The notes: a model not told the origin generated them from the sequence alone. Positions 1 to 7,706 are shown, counted from the first letter of the stretch. The stretch is DNA of 64,000 nucleotides from Clostridiaceae bacterium (GCA_016287385.1 JAEEWM010000027.1:1-64000), one strand, 5' to 3'. Program-made: numbers and translations.

Positions 1-7
1 TCCACCA
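1..7 (+). other. 3' terminus of an RNA gene cut by the window edge (CCA end)
   Basis: The window opens with TCCACCA, the usual 3' end of a tRNA or tmRNA, immediately followed by a rho-independent terminator. Only seven bases are visible, so the identity is inferred. The same ending, CTGTCTCCACCA, occurs again at 166-177 and resembles tmRNA ends, so the ssrA gene is the best guess. Confidence 0.4.
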
Positions 8-56
8 ATAATGTCCGAAACAGACCGTCAGGTTTGGTTCGGGCATTATTCTTTTG
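8..56 (+). terminator. Terminator after the CCA end
   Basis: The arms AATAATGTCCGAA and TTCGGGCATTATT pair over 13 bp with one G-U pair and are followed by CTTTTG. It directly follows the CCA at position 7. Confidence 0.75.
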
Positions 57-57
57 C

Positions 58-177
58 ACAGGGGCTCGAACAGGGCGGTTTCGGCAAAGCCGGAATTGCA
101 ACCTTTCGGTGAACGGTTGCAAAGCCCGTGGGCGTGTAGCCGCGACAGCGGCGTAGCGAGCCCCTCTGTCTCCACCA
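58..177 (+). ncRNA. tmRNA/tRNA-like 3' end with an enlarged T-arm (remnant)
   Basis: AGGGGCTCG at 60-68 pairs perfectly with CGAGCCCCT at 157-165, followed by CTGTCTCCACCA at 166-177. This is the geometry of a T-arm plus acceptor strand, but the T-loop is replaced by about 88 bases. Those bases hold smaller hairpins, for example GCAACC...GGTTGC and CCGCGACAGCGG. No matching 5' acceptor strand is visible. It could be a decayed duplicate of the tmRNA 3' end left by an integration event, or an unrelated structured repeat. Confidence 0.35.
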
Positions 178-178
178 G

Positions 179-217
179 AAAAGACTCATCTTTTGTCTAC
201 CAAAAGATGAGTCTTTT
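179..217 (+). terminator. Strong terminator after the second CCA end
   Basis: A perfect 17-bp hairpin has arms at 179-195 and 201-217, starting AAAAGACTCATC and ending GATGAGTCTTTT, with a 5-base loop. The A-run and T-run flanks make it work in both directions. Confidence 0.8.
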
Positions 218-222
218 CAACT

Positions 223-398
223 AAATCCGTCCTCTCGGACGGGTAAAATCCGCCTACGGTGGGTGAAATCGTTTCACGGTGAAATCCTCGCTTTGCTCGG
301 GTGATGGGACGGATTTAATTTCACCGAATGCGGTAGCATTCGATTTCACCAATGGCTCAAGCCATTGATTTCACCGCGGCAAAGCCGCGATTTCACCA
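223..398. repeat. Multi-hairpin repeat element with TTTCACC/GGTGAAA spacers
   Basis: An outer inverted repeat AAATCCGTCC (223-232) / GGACGGATTT (307-316) encloses small hairpins. After it come three consecutive hairpins: GAATGC-GCATTC, AATGGCT-AGCCATT and GCGGC-GCCGC. Each is separated by the unit GATTTCACC. The layout is that of a non-coding, possibly mobile, repeat element. No transposase is nearby. Confidence 0.6.
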
Positions 399-617
399 TT
401 GCAAGTTCTATTTCATTTTGTTATACTCTAATTGAGGACGGCGCCAAGAGGACAAGAGAACCGTCCCCTGTGTTAATCTCCGCATCCCAATTAGAAAGAT
501 ATCGGAACAACCGCGTTAAGTCTTTATTATTGAACAACACGGTCTTGCCAACATCCGTAAGAAAGCAGATTTATAGCCATCAACCAAAAGAAGAAGTCCT
601 TGCTCCCCAACTAACTG
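399..617. other. Gene-free stretch upstream of the aquaporin
   Basis: I see no convincing gene here. An open frame crosses it from 365 but has no ribosome site, begins inside the hairpin element and has no recognisable protein. GAGGACGG near 434 and CCGTCCCC near 461 can pair. GTCCCCTGTGTT at 463-474 recurs at 33561-33572. Confidence 0.5.
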
Positions 618-646
618 TTGCAACCGCAAATAAAGTGTGTTATAAT
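618..646 (+). promoter_or_regulatory. Promoter of the aquaporin gene
   Basis: TTGCAA at 618-623, a 17-base spacer and a perfect TATAAT at 641-646 form a sigma-A-type promoter. It lies about 45 bases before the start codon at 692. Confidence 0.75.
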
Positions 647-691
647 ACTTTCGGTAAATTATACCGCAATTAACAACAGGAGGATAATGCT

Positions 692-1411
692 ATGAACAGT
701 TTATTCAAAAAAGCCATTGCCGAATGTATCGGCACGTTTACCCTTGTATTCGTCGCGTGCGGCGTTGCTGGTCTTACGGGCGGCAATATTGTACCGACCG
801 CGCTTGCGTTCGGTCTTACCATTGTGGCGATGGCGTATTCCGTGGGTCGCGTCAGCGGCTGCCACATCAACCCCGCCGTTTCGCTCGGTTGTCTGATGAC
901 TAAGCGCATGACCGCAAAAGAGTTTTGCGTTTACGTTATAAGCCAGATAATCGGCGGCACTCTCGGCGCGCTCCTTATTTTCGGCGTTATCAAGTACACA
1001 TACATTACCATTCACGGTAAACCGTGCGGCAACGCGTGCAACTATGTTGTAGGTTACGGCGAAAACGGCAATTTATCGCTCGGCGCGATTTTAGGCGCGC
1101 TTATCGTTGAAGCGGTGCTGACCTGCATATTTGTTTACACCATACTGAACGTAACCGATGAAAAAGCCGGAACAAGCAAAAAAGCAGGTATCGTTATAGG
1201 TCTTACGCTTACGCTCGTTCACCTTGTGGGCATTCCGCTTACCGGAACTTCCGTAAACCCGGCGCGCAGCATCGCGACCGCCGTTTCCGACGTTGTTTAC
1301 AACGGCAAAACGGAAGCTCTTTCGCAAATATGGATATTCATAGTCGCTCCGCTTGTAGGCGCGGCGGTTGCGGTATTCTTCTACAAGATACTCAATACCG
1401 AAAAAGAATAA
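692..1411 (+). CDS. aqpZ: Aquaporin Z-type water channel (MIP family)
   Basis: This 239-residue integral membrane protein has the six-helix, two half-helix pattern of the major intrinsic protein family. Both pore signatures are present, NPAVSLG in the first half and NPARSIATA in the second. The residues matching the AqpZ selectivity filter are kept: Phe in the LAFGL segment of helix 2, His in LTLVHLVGIP, and Thr and Arg around TSVNPAR. This favours water over glycerol selectivity. The ATG follows an AGGAGG ribosome site by a normal spacing. The gene is monocistronic, with its own promoter and terminator. Glycerol or other small-solute transport cannot be excluded. Confidence 0.88.
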   Translation: MNSLFKKAIAECIGTFTLVFVACGVAGLTGGNIVPTALAFGLTIVAMAYSVGRVSGCHINPAVSLGCLMTKRMTAKEFCVYVISQIIGGTLGALLIFGVIKYTYITIHGKPCGNACNYVVGYGENGNLSLGAILGALIVEAVLTCIFVYTILNVTDEKAGTSKKAGIVIGLTLTLVHLVGIPLTGTSVNPARSIATAVSDVVYNGKTEALSQIWIFIVAPLVGAAVAVFFYKILNTEKE

Positions 1412-1436
1412 AAACGTTAAATTTTACAGGAGTTTC

Positions 1437-1466
1437 AGAGGAGTTGCCGCGGCAACTCCTCTTTGC
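1437..1466 (+). terminator. Terminator after aqpZ
   Basis: AGAGGAGTTGCCG and CGGCAACTCCTCT form a perfect 26-base palindrome at 1437-1462, followed by a T-rich run. Confidence 0.75.
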
Positions 1467-1500
1467 TTACTCTTTTTGCGCGGCTCATACTAAAAATATA

Positions 1501-1529
1501 TTGACAACCGCGATATTAGGTGTTAAAAT
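1501..1529 (+). promoter_or_regulatory. Promoter of the lysine operon
   Basis: TTGACA at 1501-1506, exactly 17 bases, then TAAAAT at 1524-1529. It lies just upstream of the riboswitch aptamer. Confidence 0.8.
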
Positions 1530-1536
1530 GCATTCA

Positions 1537-1700
1537 TCGATAGAGGCGCGTGTTATCAAGAGTAGCGGTGCAAAAAAAACGGTCTGCCGAAGACCGCACC
1601 GTGAAAGGGGTATACGCCGAAGAGGTGGGTTGGCTTCCATGCTCTGGTACACGGAAATAAGATTCCGGATACTGTCGCAGAAATGCGGAGTGCTATCAAA
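1537..1700 (+). promoter_or_regulatory. Lysine riboswitch (L box)
   Basis: The leader of the DAP/lysine operon carries hallmarks of the lysine aptamer in order: AGAGGCGCG after the P1 strand, AAGAGTAG, GTGAAAGGGG, CGCCGAAG and a TTGG segment. GATAG at 1539-1543 pairs with CTATC at 1693-1697 to close P1. A terminator follows at 1706. Lysine binding should favour termination and lower dapA-ddh-lysA expression. The assignment rests on motif recognition and on the downstream genes. Confidence 0.88.
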
Positions 1701-1705
1701 TTACT

Positions 1706-1736
1706 GATGGTTACTTTATCGGTAGCCGTCTTTTTT
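1706..1736 (+). terminator. Terminator of the lysine riboswitch
   Basis: GATGGTTAC (1706-1714) pairs with GTAGCCGTC (1722-1730) over 9 bp including G-U pairs, followed by TTTTTT. It sits between aptamer and dapA, the expression platform position. Confidence 0.85.
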
Positions 1737-1776
1737 GTTATAGGCGGCTGAAATTAAACTGATGAAGGTGATTAAA

Positions 1777-2667
1777 ATGAAAAAAACAGTTTTCGAGGGC
1801 GCGGCAACAGCTATTATCACACCCCTTTTTGAGGACGGAAGCGTTGATTTTGAGACCTTCGGCGCGCTTATTGAATTTCAAATCGCGGCGGGGATAGACG
1901 CGATAGTCGTTGCGGGAACGACCGGCGAGGGCTCTACTCTTTCCGACAAGGAGCACCGGGATGTTATGGACTTCTGCATCAAGAAGACGGCGCACCGCGT
2001 GCCGGTGATAGCCGGCACGGGCTCTAACGATACAGCCTACGCCATAGAGCTGACGCAAGCGGCGGAGGAAAGCGGCGCAGACGCCATGCTTCTTGTTACA
2101 CCTTATTACAACAAGGCGACGCAGGCGGGTCTTATCAAATCTTTCAGCGCGGTTGCTGACAGGACGAGCAAGCCCTGCATACTCTATAACGTACCGTCAA
2201 GAACCGGATGCAATATTCTGCCCGCGACCGCGGCGGAGCTGTCACGCCACCCGAACATCGTGGGCATTAAAGAGGCGTCGGGCAATATTTCGCAAATTGC
2301 GGAAACAGCGGCTCTCTGCGGCGAGGATTTCAGCGTTTACTCGGGTAACGACGACCAGATAGTGCCGGTCATGTCGCTCGGCGGCAAGGGCGTTATTTCG
2401 GTGCTTTCAAATCTGCTGCCCGCCGAGACCTCCAAAATGTGCAGGTTATGCCTTGAAGGCGACTATAAAGCGGCGGCAAAAATGCAATTAGGTTTCCTGC
2501 CGCTCATTTCCGCGCTATTCTGCGAGGTAAACCCGATACCCGTTAAGGCGGCGATGTCCGCAATGGGTTACGGCACCGACGTTTTACGCCTGCCGCTCAC
2601 GACCATATCGGATAAAAACAGAAGCGTTCTTTTAAGTGAAATGCGCAAATGCGGAATAAATGTTTGA
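1777..2667 (+). CDS. dapA: 4-hydroxy-tetrahydrodipicolinate synthase
   Basis: The enzyme condenses pyruvate with aspartate semialdehyde, the first committed step to diaminopimelate and lysine. The 296 residues match the usual family length. Visible motifs are the GTTGEGSTL loop, YYNKATQAG, the catalytic tyrosine in YNVPSRTG, and the Schiff-base lysine in GIKEASGN near residue 163. I chose the ATG at 1777 rather than the in-frame ATG at 1762, because GAAGGTGA lies correctly upstream of 1777 and nothing suitable precedes 1762. It is the first gene after the lysine riboswitch, and ddh follows at once. The enzyme is cytoplasmic and normally tetrameric. Confidence 0.95.
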   Translation: MKKTVFEGAATAIITPLFEDGSVDFETFGALIEFQIAAGIDAIVVAGTTGEGSTLSDKEHRDVMDFCIKKTAHRVPVIAGTGSNDTAYAIELTQAAEESGADAMLLVTPYYNKATQAGLIKSFSAVADRTSKPCILYNVPSRTGCNILPATAAELSRHPNIVGIKEASGNISQIAETAALCGEDFSVYSGNDDQIVPVMSLGGKGVISVLSNLLPAETSKMCRLCLEGDYKAAAKMQLGFLPLISALFCEVNPIPVKAAMSAMGYGTDVLRLPLTTISDKNRSVLLSEMRKCGINV

Positions 2668-2677
2668 GGGTGAGTAT

Positions 2678-3655
2678 ATGAAAATTGGCATTTACGGTTA
2701 CGGAAATTTAGGCCGCGGCGTTGAATACTGCGCCGCCCAGAACAGCGATACCGAGGTAGTCGGCGTTTTTACGCGGCGCGACCCGGAAAGTGTACACACG
2801 GTACTCGGCGCAAAGGTTTATAAGGCTCAGGACGCGGCGAGCTTTAAGGAAAAAATCGACGTAATGATAATCTGCGGCGGCAGTGCCACCGACCTGCCGA
2901 AGCTCACGCCGATGCTCGCAAAAGATTTTTCGGTTGTTGACAGTTTTGACACTCACCCTAAAATCCCCGAGCACTTTGCGGCGGTAGACAGCGCGGCAAA
3001 ATCAGCCGGCACGCTGGCGCTCATTTCCGCGGGCTGGGACCCCGGTATGTTCTCGCTTAACAGACTTTACAGTGAAAGCATACTTCCCTGCGGCGAAACC
3101 TATACGTTTTGGGGCAAGGGCGTAAGCCAGGGACATTCTGACGCGGTAAGGCGCATTGAAGGCGTGCTTGACGCAAGGCAGTATACAATACCGAAGGAAG
3201 AAGCGCTTCGCGCCGTGCGTTCGGGCGGCAACCCCGCGCTTACGACAAGAGATAAACATTTAAGAGAGTGCTTTGTCGTAGCGAAAGAGGGCGCCGACCT
3301 TAAAAAAATAGAAAACGCGATAAAAACCATGCCGGATTATTTCGCCGATTACGATACGGTGGTTCATTTCATAACCGCCGAGGAGATGAAGGCGAATCAC
3401 TCCGAGCTTCCGCACGGCGGCTTTGTTATCCGCAGCGGAAAAAGCGGTGAAAACGGCAAGCATAACCATACCGTAGAATACAGTCTTACCCTCGATTCCA
3501 ATCCGGAATTTACCGCCGGCGTGCTTATCGCGGCGGCAAGAGCGGTGTATAAAAAGCACGCTCGCGGCGAATCGGGATGTATAACCCTTTTTGACGTTTC
3601 CCCCGCCGACCTTTCGGCAAAAACGGGTGAGGAACTGAGAAACGCGCTTTTATAA
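2678..3655 (+). CDS. ddh: meso-Diaminopimelate dehydrogenase
   Basis: The enzyme makes meso-diaminopimelate in one NADPH-dependent step from tetrahydrodipicolinate and ammonia, bypassing the succinylase and acetylase routes. The 325 residues fit the family. The N-terminus has a Rossmann motif, GIYGYGNLGRGVEY, and the substrate region includes SAGWDPGMFSLNRL and GGNPAL. An in-frame ATG at 2660 overlaps the dapA end. The ATG at 2678 has GAGGGTGAG as ribosome site and begins directly at the Rossmann strand, so I prefer it. Its place between dapA and lysA under the lysine riboswitch supports the role. Confidence 0.93.
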   Translation: MKIGIYGYGNLGRGVEYCAAQNSDTEVVGVFTRRDPESVHTVLGAKVYKAQDAASFKEKIDVMIICGGSATDLPKLTPMLAKDFSVVDSFDTHPKIPEHFAAVDSAAKSAGTLALISAGWDPGMFSLNRLYSESILPCGETYTFWGKGVSQGHSDAVRRIEGVLDARQYTIPKEEALRAVRSGGNPALTTRDKHLRECFVVAKEGADLKKIENAIKTMPDYFADYDTVVHFITAEEMKANHSELPHGGFVIRSGKSGENGKHNHTVEYSLTLDSNPEFTAGVLIAAARAVYKKHARGESGCITLFDVSPADLSAKTGEELRNALL

Positions 3656-3671
3656 GAGGAAAAGTGCCACC

Positions 3672-4988
3672 ATGACAAACGAAAGAAAATTTATTTGCGA
3701 TAACGTATCGGTAAACGGCGAAGGTCACCTCTGCCTTGCAGGCAGCGACGTTGTAACGCTCGCAAAAAAGTACGGCACCCCGCTCTACCTTATGGACGAA
3801 AACAGAATACGCAACCGCTGCCGTACTTATAAGGACGCGCTGAGCGTTGCGTTCGGCGGATCGGCTTTCCCGGCTTACGCCTCGAAGGCGGCTTCGTTCA
3901 AGGAGCTTTACCGCGTTATGGCAAGCGAAAATATGTATATAGACGTTGTTTCAAGCGGTGAGATATACACCGCCGCGGCGGCGGGGTTCCCCCTTGAAAA
4001 AGCGCTGTTTCACTCAAACAACAAAACCGACGAGGACATAAGATTCGCCATTGAAAACGGCGTCGGCTATTTCGTCGCGGATAACGAAGAGGAGCTTGCG
4101 GCAATAGAGCGCGAGGCAAAAAAGGCGGGCATAGTGCAAAAGGTGCTTTTGCGCATTACACCCGGAATAGACCCTCACACCTTCGCCGCGGTAGCCACAG
4201 GCAAGGTCGATTCAAAATTCGGCTCCGCGATCAAGACGGGTCAGGCGGAAAAAATCACCGCTCTTGCCCTTAAAAAGGAACATATTAAGCTTTCCGGATA
4301 TCACTGCCACGTCGGCTCGCAGATTTTCAGCGTTGACGTTTACCTTAAAACCGCCGAAATAATGCTCGAATTTATCGCCAATATAAAATCCGAATTCGGT
4401 TTTTGCGCGGAAATACTCAATTTGGGCGGCGGCTTCGGCGTAAGATATTTGCCGACCGACCCGGAGGTCGATATAAAGCGGAATGTAATCATGCTTGCAA
4501 ACAGGATCAAGGAGTTATGCGCAAAGCTTGATATCAAACTGCCGACCGTAATACTCGAACCCGGCAGAAGCATTGTAGCCGACGCGGGCATGACGGTCTA
4601 CACCGTCGGCACGGTAAAGAGAATACCCGATTTTGTAAACTACGTATCGGTAGACGGCGGCATGACAGATAACGTGCGCTACGCGATGTACAAGGCAAAC
4701 TACACCCTGCTTGCGGCGAACAAAATGAACGAGGCGAGTACAATTAAAGCAAATATCGCCGGTCGCTGCTGTGAAAGCGGCGACGTTATCCAGGAGCACG
4801 TTCCCCTGCCTTCAAGCATCACGCGCGGCGATATTATCGCCTGCCTTACGACCGGCGCGTATAACTACTCCATGGCTTCGAACTATAACCGCCTGCCGCG
4901 ACCGCCGATAGTAATGCTCAAAGACGGCGAAAGCCGCGTGGCGGTCAGGCGCGAAACGCTTTCTGACGTTTGCGCGATGGACGTATAA
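3672..4988 (+). CDS. lysA: Diaminopimelate decarboxylase
   Basis: The last step of lysine synthesis is decarboxylation of meso-diaminopimelate by a PLP-dependent, alanine-racemase-fold enzyme. The 438 residues include the PLP lysine in PAYASKAAS, the HVGSQIF and GGGFGVRY phosphate-binding segments, EPGRSIVADAG, and the substrate motif CCESGD. The C-terminal GAYNYSMASNYNRLPRP is typical. It closes the riboswitch-controlled operon and is followed by a strong terminator. The ATG at 3672 follows an AAGAGGA ribosome site. Confidence 0.95.
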   Translation: MTNERKFICDNVSVNGEGHLCLAGSDVVTLAKKYGTPLYLMDENRIRNRCRTYKDALSVAFGGSAFPAYASKAASFKELYRVMASENMYIDVVSSGEIYTAAAAGFPLEKALFHSNNKTDEDIRFAIENGVGYFVADNEEELAAIEREAKKAGIVQKVLLRITPGIDPHTFAAVATGKVDSKFGSAIKTGQAEKITALALKKEHIKLSGYHCHVGSQIFSVDVYLKTAEIMLEFIANIKSEFGFCAEILNLGGGFGVRYLPTDPEVDIKRNVIMLANRIKELCAKLDIKLPTVILEPGRSIVADAGMTVYTVGTVKRIPDFVNYVSVDGGMTDNVRYAMYKANYTLLAANKMNEASTIKANIAGRCCESGDVIQEHVPLPSSITRGDIIACLTTGAYNYSMASNYNRLPRPPIVMLKDGESRVAVRRETLSDVCAMDV

Positions 4989-4997
4989 AAAGACACA

Positions 4998-5029
4998 AAA
5001 ACGGCAGACCGGAAAGGTCCGCCGTTTTA
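4998..5029 (+). terminator. Terminator of the dapA-ddh-lysA operon
   Basis: AAACGGC-AGACC and GGTCC-GCCGTTT form the stem around GGAAA, followed by a T-rich run. Confidence 0.8.
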
Positions 5030-5040
5030 TTATGCGCGGT

Positions 5041-5445
5041 TTATCTGTATACTCTTACGGAAAACGATTTGCCGCATTTAGGGCATACGGTGGTGTGTCT
5101 GCCCTTCTTGCGCGGTAATCTTAAAACAGCACGGCAGTAAGGGCATTTTTTGTAAATGTGAGTGTAATCCGCCTTGCGCTGACGGCGGAGGTTTATTTTG
5201 TTTCTTATCTTACGAACGGCGGCTTCGGCGGCACGGTTTTCTCTGCTTCTCGCCGCGTAGTTGCGCGAAAAAACACGAAATATCGCAAAAGCCATGATAA
5301 GATAAACAGCCACCTGCAAAATCCATGACCGTACAATAATATTTATAAAGGCAAGAACGGCGCTCAACACGAACAGAACATAAAACAGTACATCGGGACC
5401 GTATCTGCCGCTCATAAACCGCATAAGTCTGTAACGGAAATTCAT
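5041..5445 (-). CDS. Small membrane protein with C-terminal zinc ribbon (function unknown)
   Basis: This 134-residue protein has two adjacent hydrophobic segments near residues 17-60 (VLFYVLFVLSAVLAFINIIV and the next one). A basic linker and a four-cysteine zinc ribbon, CPYC...CPKC, follow near the C-terminus. I start it at 5445 because AAAGGTGAG lies correctly upstream there; the longer frame to 5514 lacks a site. It reads against its neighbours, sharing the lysA-side terminator region. Such proteins are common in Clostridia and are uncharacterised. I do not assign a function. Confidence 0.6.
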   Translation of the reverse strand: MNFRYRLMRFMSGRYGPDVLFYVLFVLSAVLAFINIIVRSWILQVAVYLIMAFAIFRVFSRNYAARSRENRAAEAAVRKIRNKINLRRQRKADYTHIYKKCPYCRAVLRLPRKKGRHTTVCPKCGKSFSVRVYR

Positions 5446-5536
5446 TTTTCTCACCTTTCTGTTTTTTTCTTTTCTTATTATAACCTTAGTTTTCGTATAA
5501 ATTGTTAACTGCAAATTAAAAATATTTGTATTTTGA

Positions 5537-5565
5537 TTGAAACGGCGGAAGATTTATTGTATAAT
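5537..5565 (+). promoter_or_regulatory. Promoter of the YifB/ComM gene
   Basis: TTGAAA at 5537-5542, 17 bases, perfect TATAAT at 5560-5565. It lies 31 bases before the ATG at 5596. Confidence 0.75.
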
Positions 5566-5595
5566 CGCACTATAAAAGCATAAAGGGGAACTTGT

Positions 5596-7122
5596 ATGTT
5601 TTCTATGGTAAAGAGTATCGGCATATTCGGTATCGATACGTATACGATACAAATCGAGGCGGACGTTTCGGGCGGACTGCCGAGTTTTGACATAGTAGGA
5701 CTGCCCGACGCCGCGGTAAAGGAATCCCGCGACCGTGTGCGCGCCGCGATCAAAAATTGCGGTTTCAAATTCCCCACCGGCAGAATAACCGTAAACCTCG
5801 CCCCCGCGGATAAGAAAAAGGAGGGCGCGATTTACGATCTGCCCATACTGCTTTCGATACTGCTCGCAAGCGATCAGATAAAGCTGAATATAAACGACTG
5901 CGCCTTTTTGGGCGAATTATCGCTTGACGGCAAGGTGCGCCCCGTAAACGGCGTGCTCGCCATGTGCATAACCGCGAAGCAGGCGGGTATCAAAAGTCTT
6001 TTTACGCCGTCTGACAATGCCGCCGAGGGCGCGGTCATAGAGGGTATTGACGTATACGGCGTATCAGAGATAAAAGAACTGCTCAACCACCTTAACGAAA
6101 GCGCAAAGCTGACCCCCGCGAAGCATACAGCCGCCGACGGCGGAAGAACACCCGAAATGCTCGATTTCAGCGATGTAAAAGGTCAGATAACAGCAAAAAA
6201 AGCGCTCGAAATAGCGGCGGCGGGCGGCCATAACATACTGCTTATCGGTCCCCCGGGAGCGGGAAAAAGCATGCTTGCAAAGCGACTTCCCACCATCTTG
6301 CCCGAAATGACCTTTGAAGAATCAATAGAGACCACGAAAATACATTCGGTGGCGGGGATAATAAACAAAAACAGTCCGATAGTGACGGTAAGACCGTTCC
6401 GCTCGCCTCATCACACCATTTCCGCCGCGGGACTTACCGGAGGCGGAACAGTACCGAAGCCGGGCGAAATATCGCTCGCGCATAACGGCGTTCTGTTTCT
6501 GGACGAGCTGCCGGAATTCCGCCGCGACGCCATGGAGGCGCTGCGCGCTCCGCTTGAAGACGGCGTTGTGACTGTATCGAGGGTTTCGGGAACGGTAACT
6601 TATCCGAGCTCGATTACGCTCGTAGCCGCAATGAATCCCTGCCCCTGCGGATTTTACGGTCATCCGACCAAGCCGTGCACCTGCTCCGCCAATATGGTGA
6701 GAAAATATCTGGGCAGAATATCGGGACCCATGCTCGACCGCCTTGATTTACACGTTGAGGTGCCGCCGGTGGATTATAAGGCGCTGAGCAACACCGCGAA
6801 AGCCGAAACCTCCGCGCAGATACGAGAACGGGTAAACAAAGCGCGCGAAATGCAAAACCGCCGCTATGCCGGCACGGGCGTTACCTGCAACGCACGGCTT
6901 ACGCCCGCACTGCTGCGTAAGTTCTGCGTTATGAGTGAAGACGCGTCCGATTATCTGAGCCGCAGTTTTGACGAGTTGGGTCTTTCCGCCCGCGCCTATG
7001 ACCGTATACTTAAAGTTTCGCGCACAATAGCGGATATCGACGGCAGCGAAAAAATCGAAAAACATCACGTATTCGCCGCCATACGTTTCAGAAGTCTTGA
7101 CCGTAAATACTGGAACGAATAA
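5596..7122 (+). CDS. comM: YifB/ComM-family magnesium-chelatase-like AAA+ ATPase
   Basis: The 508-residue protein has the three-part YifB layout. It begins with a Lon-protease-like N-terminal domain (about 20-140, with the GLPDAAVKESRDRVRAA stretch). An AAA+ module follows, with Walker A GPPGAGKSMLAKRLP and Walker B LFLDELPEF near residues 215-310. The C-terminal magnesium-chelatase-like helical domain comes last. The MNPCPCGFYG motif typical of the family is present. In transformable bacteria ComM is a helicase for branch migration during integration of incoming DNA; in Clostridia its role is less clear. It has its own promoter and terminator. Confidence 0.9.
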   Translation: MFSMVKSIGIFGIDTYTIQIEADVSGGLPSFDIVGLPDAAVKESRDRVRAAIKNCGFKFPTGRITVNLAPADKKKEGAIYDLPILLSILLASDQIKLNINDCAFLGELSLDGKVRPVNGVLAMCITAKQAGIKSLFTPSDNAAEGAVIEGIDVYGVSEIKELLNHLNESAKLTPAKHTAADGGRTPEMLDFSDVKGQITAKKALEIAAAGGHNILLIGPPGAGKSMLAKRLPTILPEMTFEESIETTKIHSVAGIINKNSPIVTVRPFRSPHHTISAAGLTGGGTVPKPGEISLAHNGVLFLDELPEFRRDAMEALRAPLEDGVVTVSRVSGTVTYPSSITLVAAMNPCPCGFYGHPTKPCTCSANMVRKYLGRISGPMLDRLDLHVEVPPVDYKALSNTAKAETSAQIRERVNKAREMQNRRYAGTGVTCNARLTPALLRKFCVMSEDASDYLSRSFDELGLSARAYDRILKVSRTIADIDGSEKIEKHHVFAAIRFRSLDRKYWNE

Positions 7123-7142
7123 TTTTTGAAATGAAAACAAAC

Positions 7143-7176
7143 GAAGAAGCGACGCCGGTTTTAAGCGTCGCTTCTT
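7143..7176. terminator. Bidirectional terminator between comM and the opposing small genes
   Basis: GAAGAAGCGACGC and GCGTCGCTTCTTC make a 13-bp perfect stem. The minus-strand reading is followed by a T-rich run, so it probably ends both transcripts. Confidence 0.7.
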
Positions 7177-7200
7177 CAAAGTTTCAGGAGGAAGTATTCA

Positions 7201-7455
7201 TTAAACGATTCTTTCAAAAACAAGTGTCGCCTGGATCCTGTCGCCGCCGAGCAGGCCTTTACTGCCGCCGTTTGACGTGGCGATAGTGTGCAGGCGGTAG
7301 CCCTTGCTCGCCTGGGCGTTTATACACGACTCAAGCTCTGTAAGGTTGCCGGATCCGGTACCGATGAATTTTTCTTTAAGTGTGACCTGCAAAACAACGT
7401 ATTGCAGATTCTGACCCGACGCCGTCGAATAGGTTGAAGCATTACTGTAATTCAT
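7201..7455 (-). CDS. DUF4177-like small protein
   Basis: This 84-residue protein has a central YVVLQVTLKEKFIG strand pair, ESCINAQASKGYRLHTI and a final ATLVFERIV. It resembles the DUF4177 pattern of a small alpha-beta domain with a conserved glycine-tyrosine turn and a C-terminal strand. No function is known for that family. It has no signal peptide or membrane segment. It lies 25 bp after the ribbon-helix-helix gene on the same strand and probably shares its transcript and its repression. Confidence 0.6.
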   Translation of the reverse strand: MNYSNASTYSTASGQNLQYVVLQVTLKEKFIGTGSGNLTELESCINAQASKGYRLHTIATSNGGSKGLLGGDRIQATLVFERIV

Positions 7456-7479
7456 AAAAAACCCCCGTTTATTAAAAAA

Positions 7480-7653
7480 TTATTTAACTTTAAGTTCTTT
7501 TTCAAGCAGTTCGGATATGCACTGATTCATGCTGTATCCCCTCTGCTTCTTTTTTTGGGCGCTCACCCTGTCCGCAAGTTTTTCGTAGGTTTCGGGAGTG
7601 AGCCGCACCGTTAACATGACTTTTTCGTAAGTAACTGTTCCGGTATTGTTCAT
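7480..7653 (-). CDS. Ribbon-helix-helix (Arc/MetJ-type) DNA-binding protein
   Basis: The 57-residue protein has the pattern of a short beta strand (KVMLTVRLTPE) followed by two helices (TYEKLADRVSAQKKK and SMNQCISELLEKEL). That is the ribbon-helix-helix fold, which binds DNA as a dimer with the strand in the major groove. The ATG at 7653 has a GGAGG site at ideal spacing; the longer frame from 7674 has none. Four tandem octamers covering its own promoter point to autorepression. It could be the antitoxin of a toxin-antitoxin pair, but its partner (7201-7455) does not look like a known toxin. Confidence 0.75.
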   Translation of the reverse strand: MNNTGTVTYEKVMLTVRLTPETYEKLADRVSAQKKKQRGYSMNQCISELLEKELKVK

Positions 7654-7674
7654 AACGTCCTCCGTTTTTGACAT

Positions 7675-7706
7675 CTTGATATCTTGATATTATGATATCA
7701 TGATAT
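7675..7706. promoter_or_regulatory. Four tandem operator octamers
   Basis: Read on the plus strand the units are CTTGATAT, CTTGATAT, TATGATAT and CATGATAT, end to end with no spacer. They overlap the -10 element and spacer of the minus-strand promoter at 7692-7720. Contiguous short direct repeats are a known way for ribbon-helix-helix dimers to bind side by side, as with the omega repressor heptads. Confidence 0.7.

Noticed and set aside
365-673. 102-codon open frame before the aquaporin gene
   Set aside because: It begins inside the hairpin element, has no ribosome site, has no recognisable protein and runs through the aquaporin promoter.
7675-7706. CRISPR-like short repeats
   Set aside because: The units are 8 bp with no spacers and lie on a promoter; there are no cas genes.
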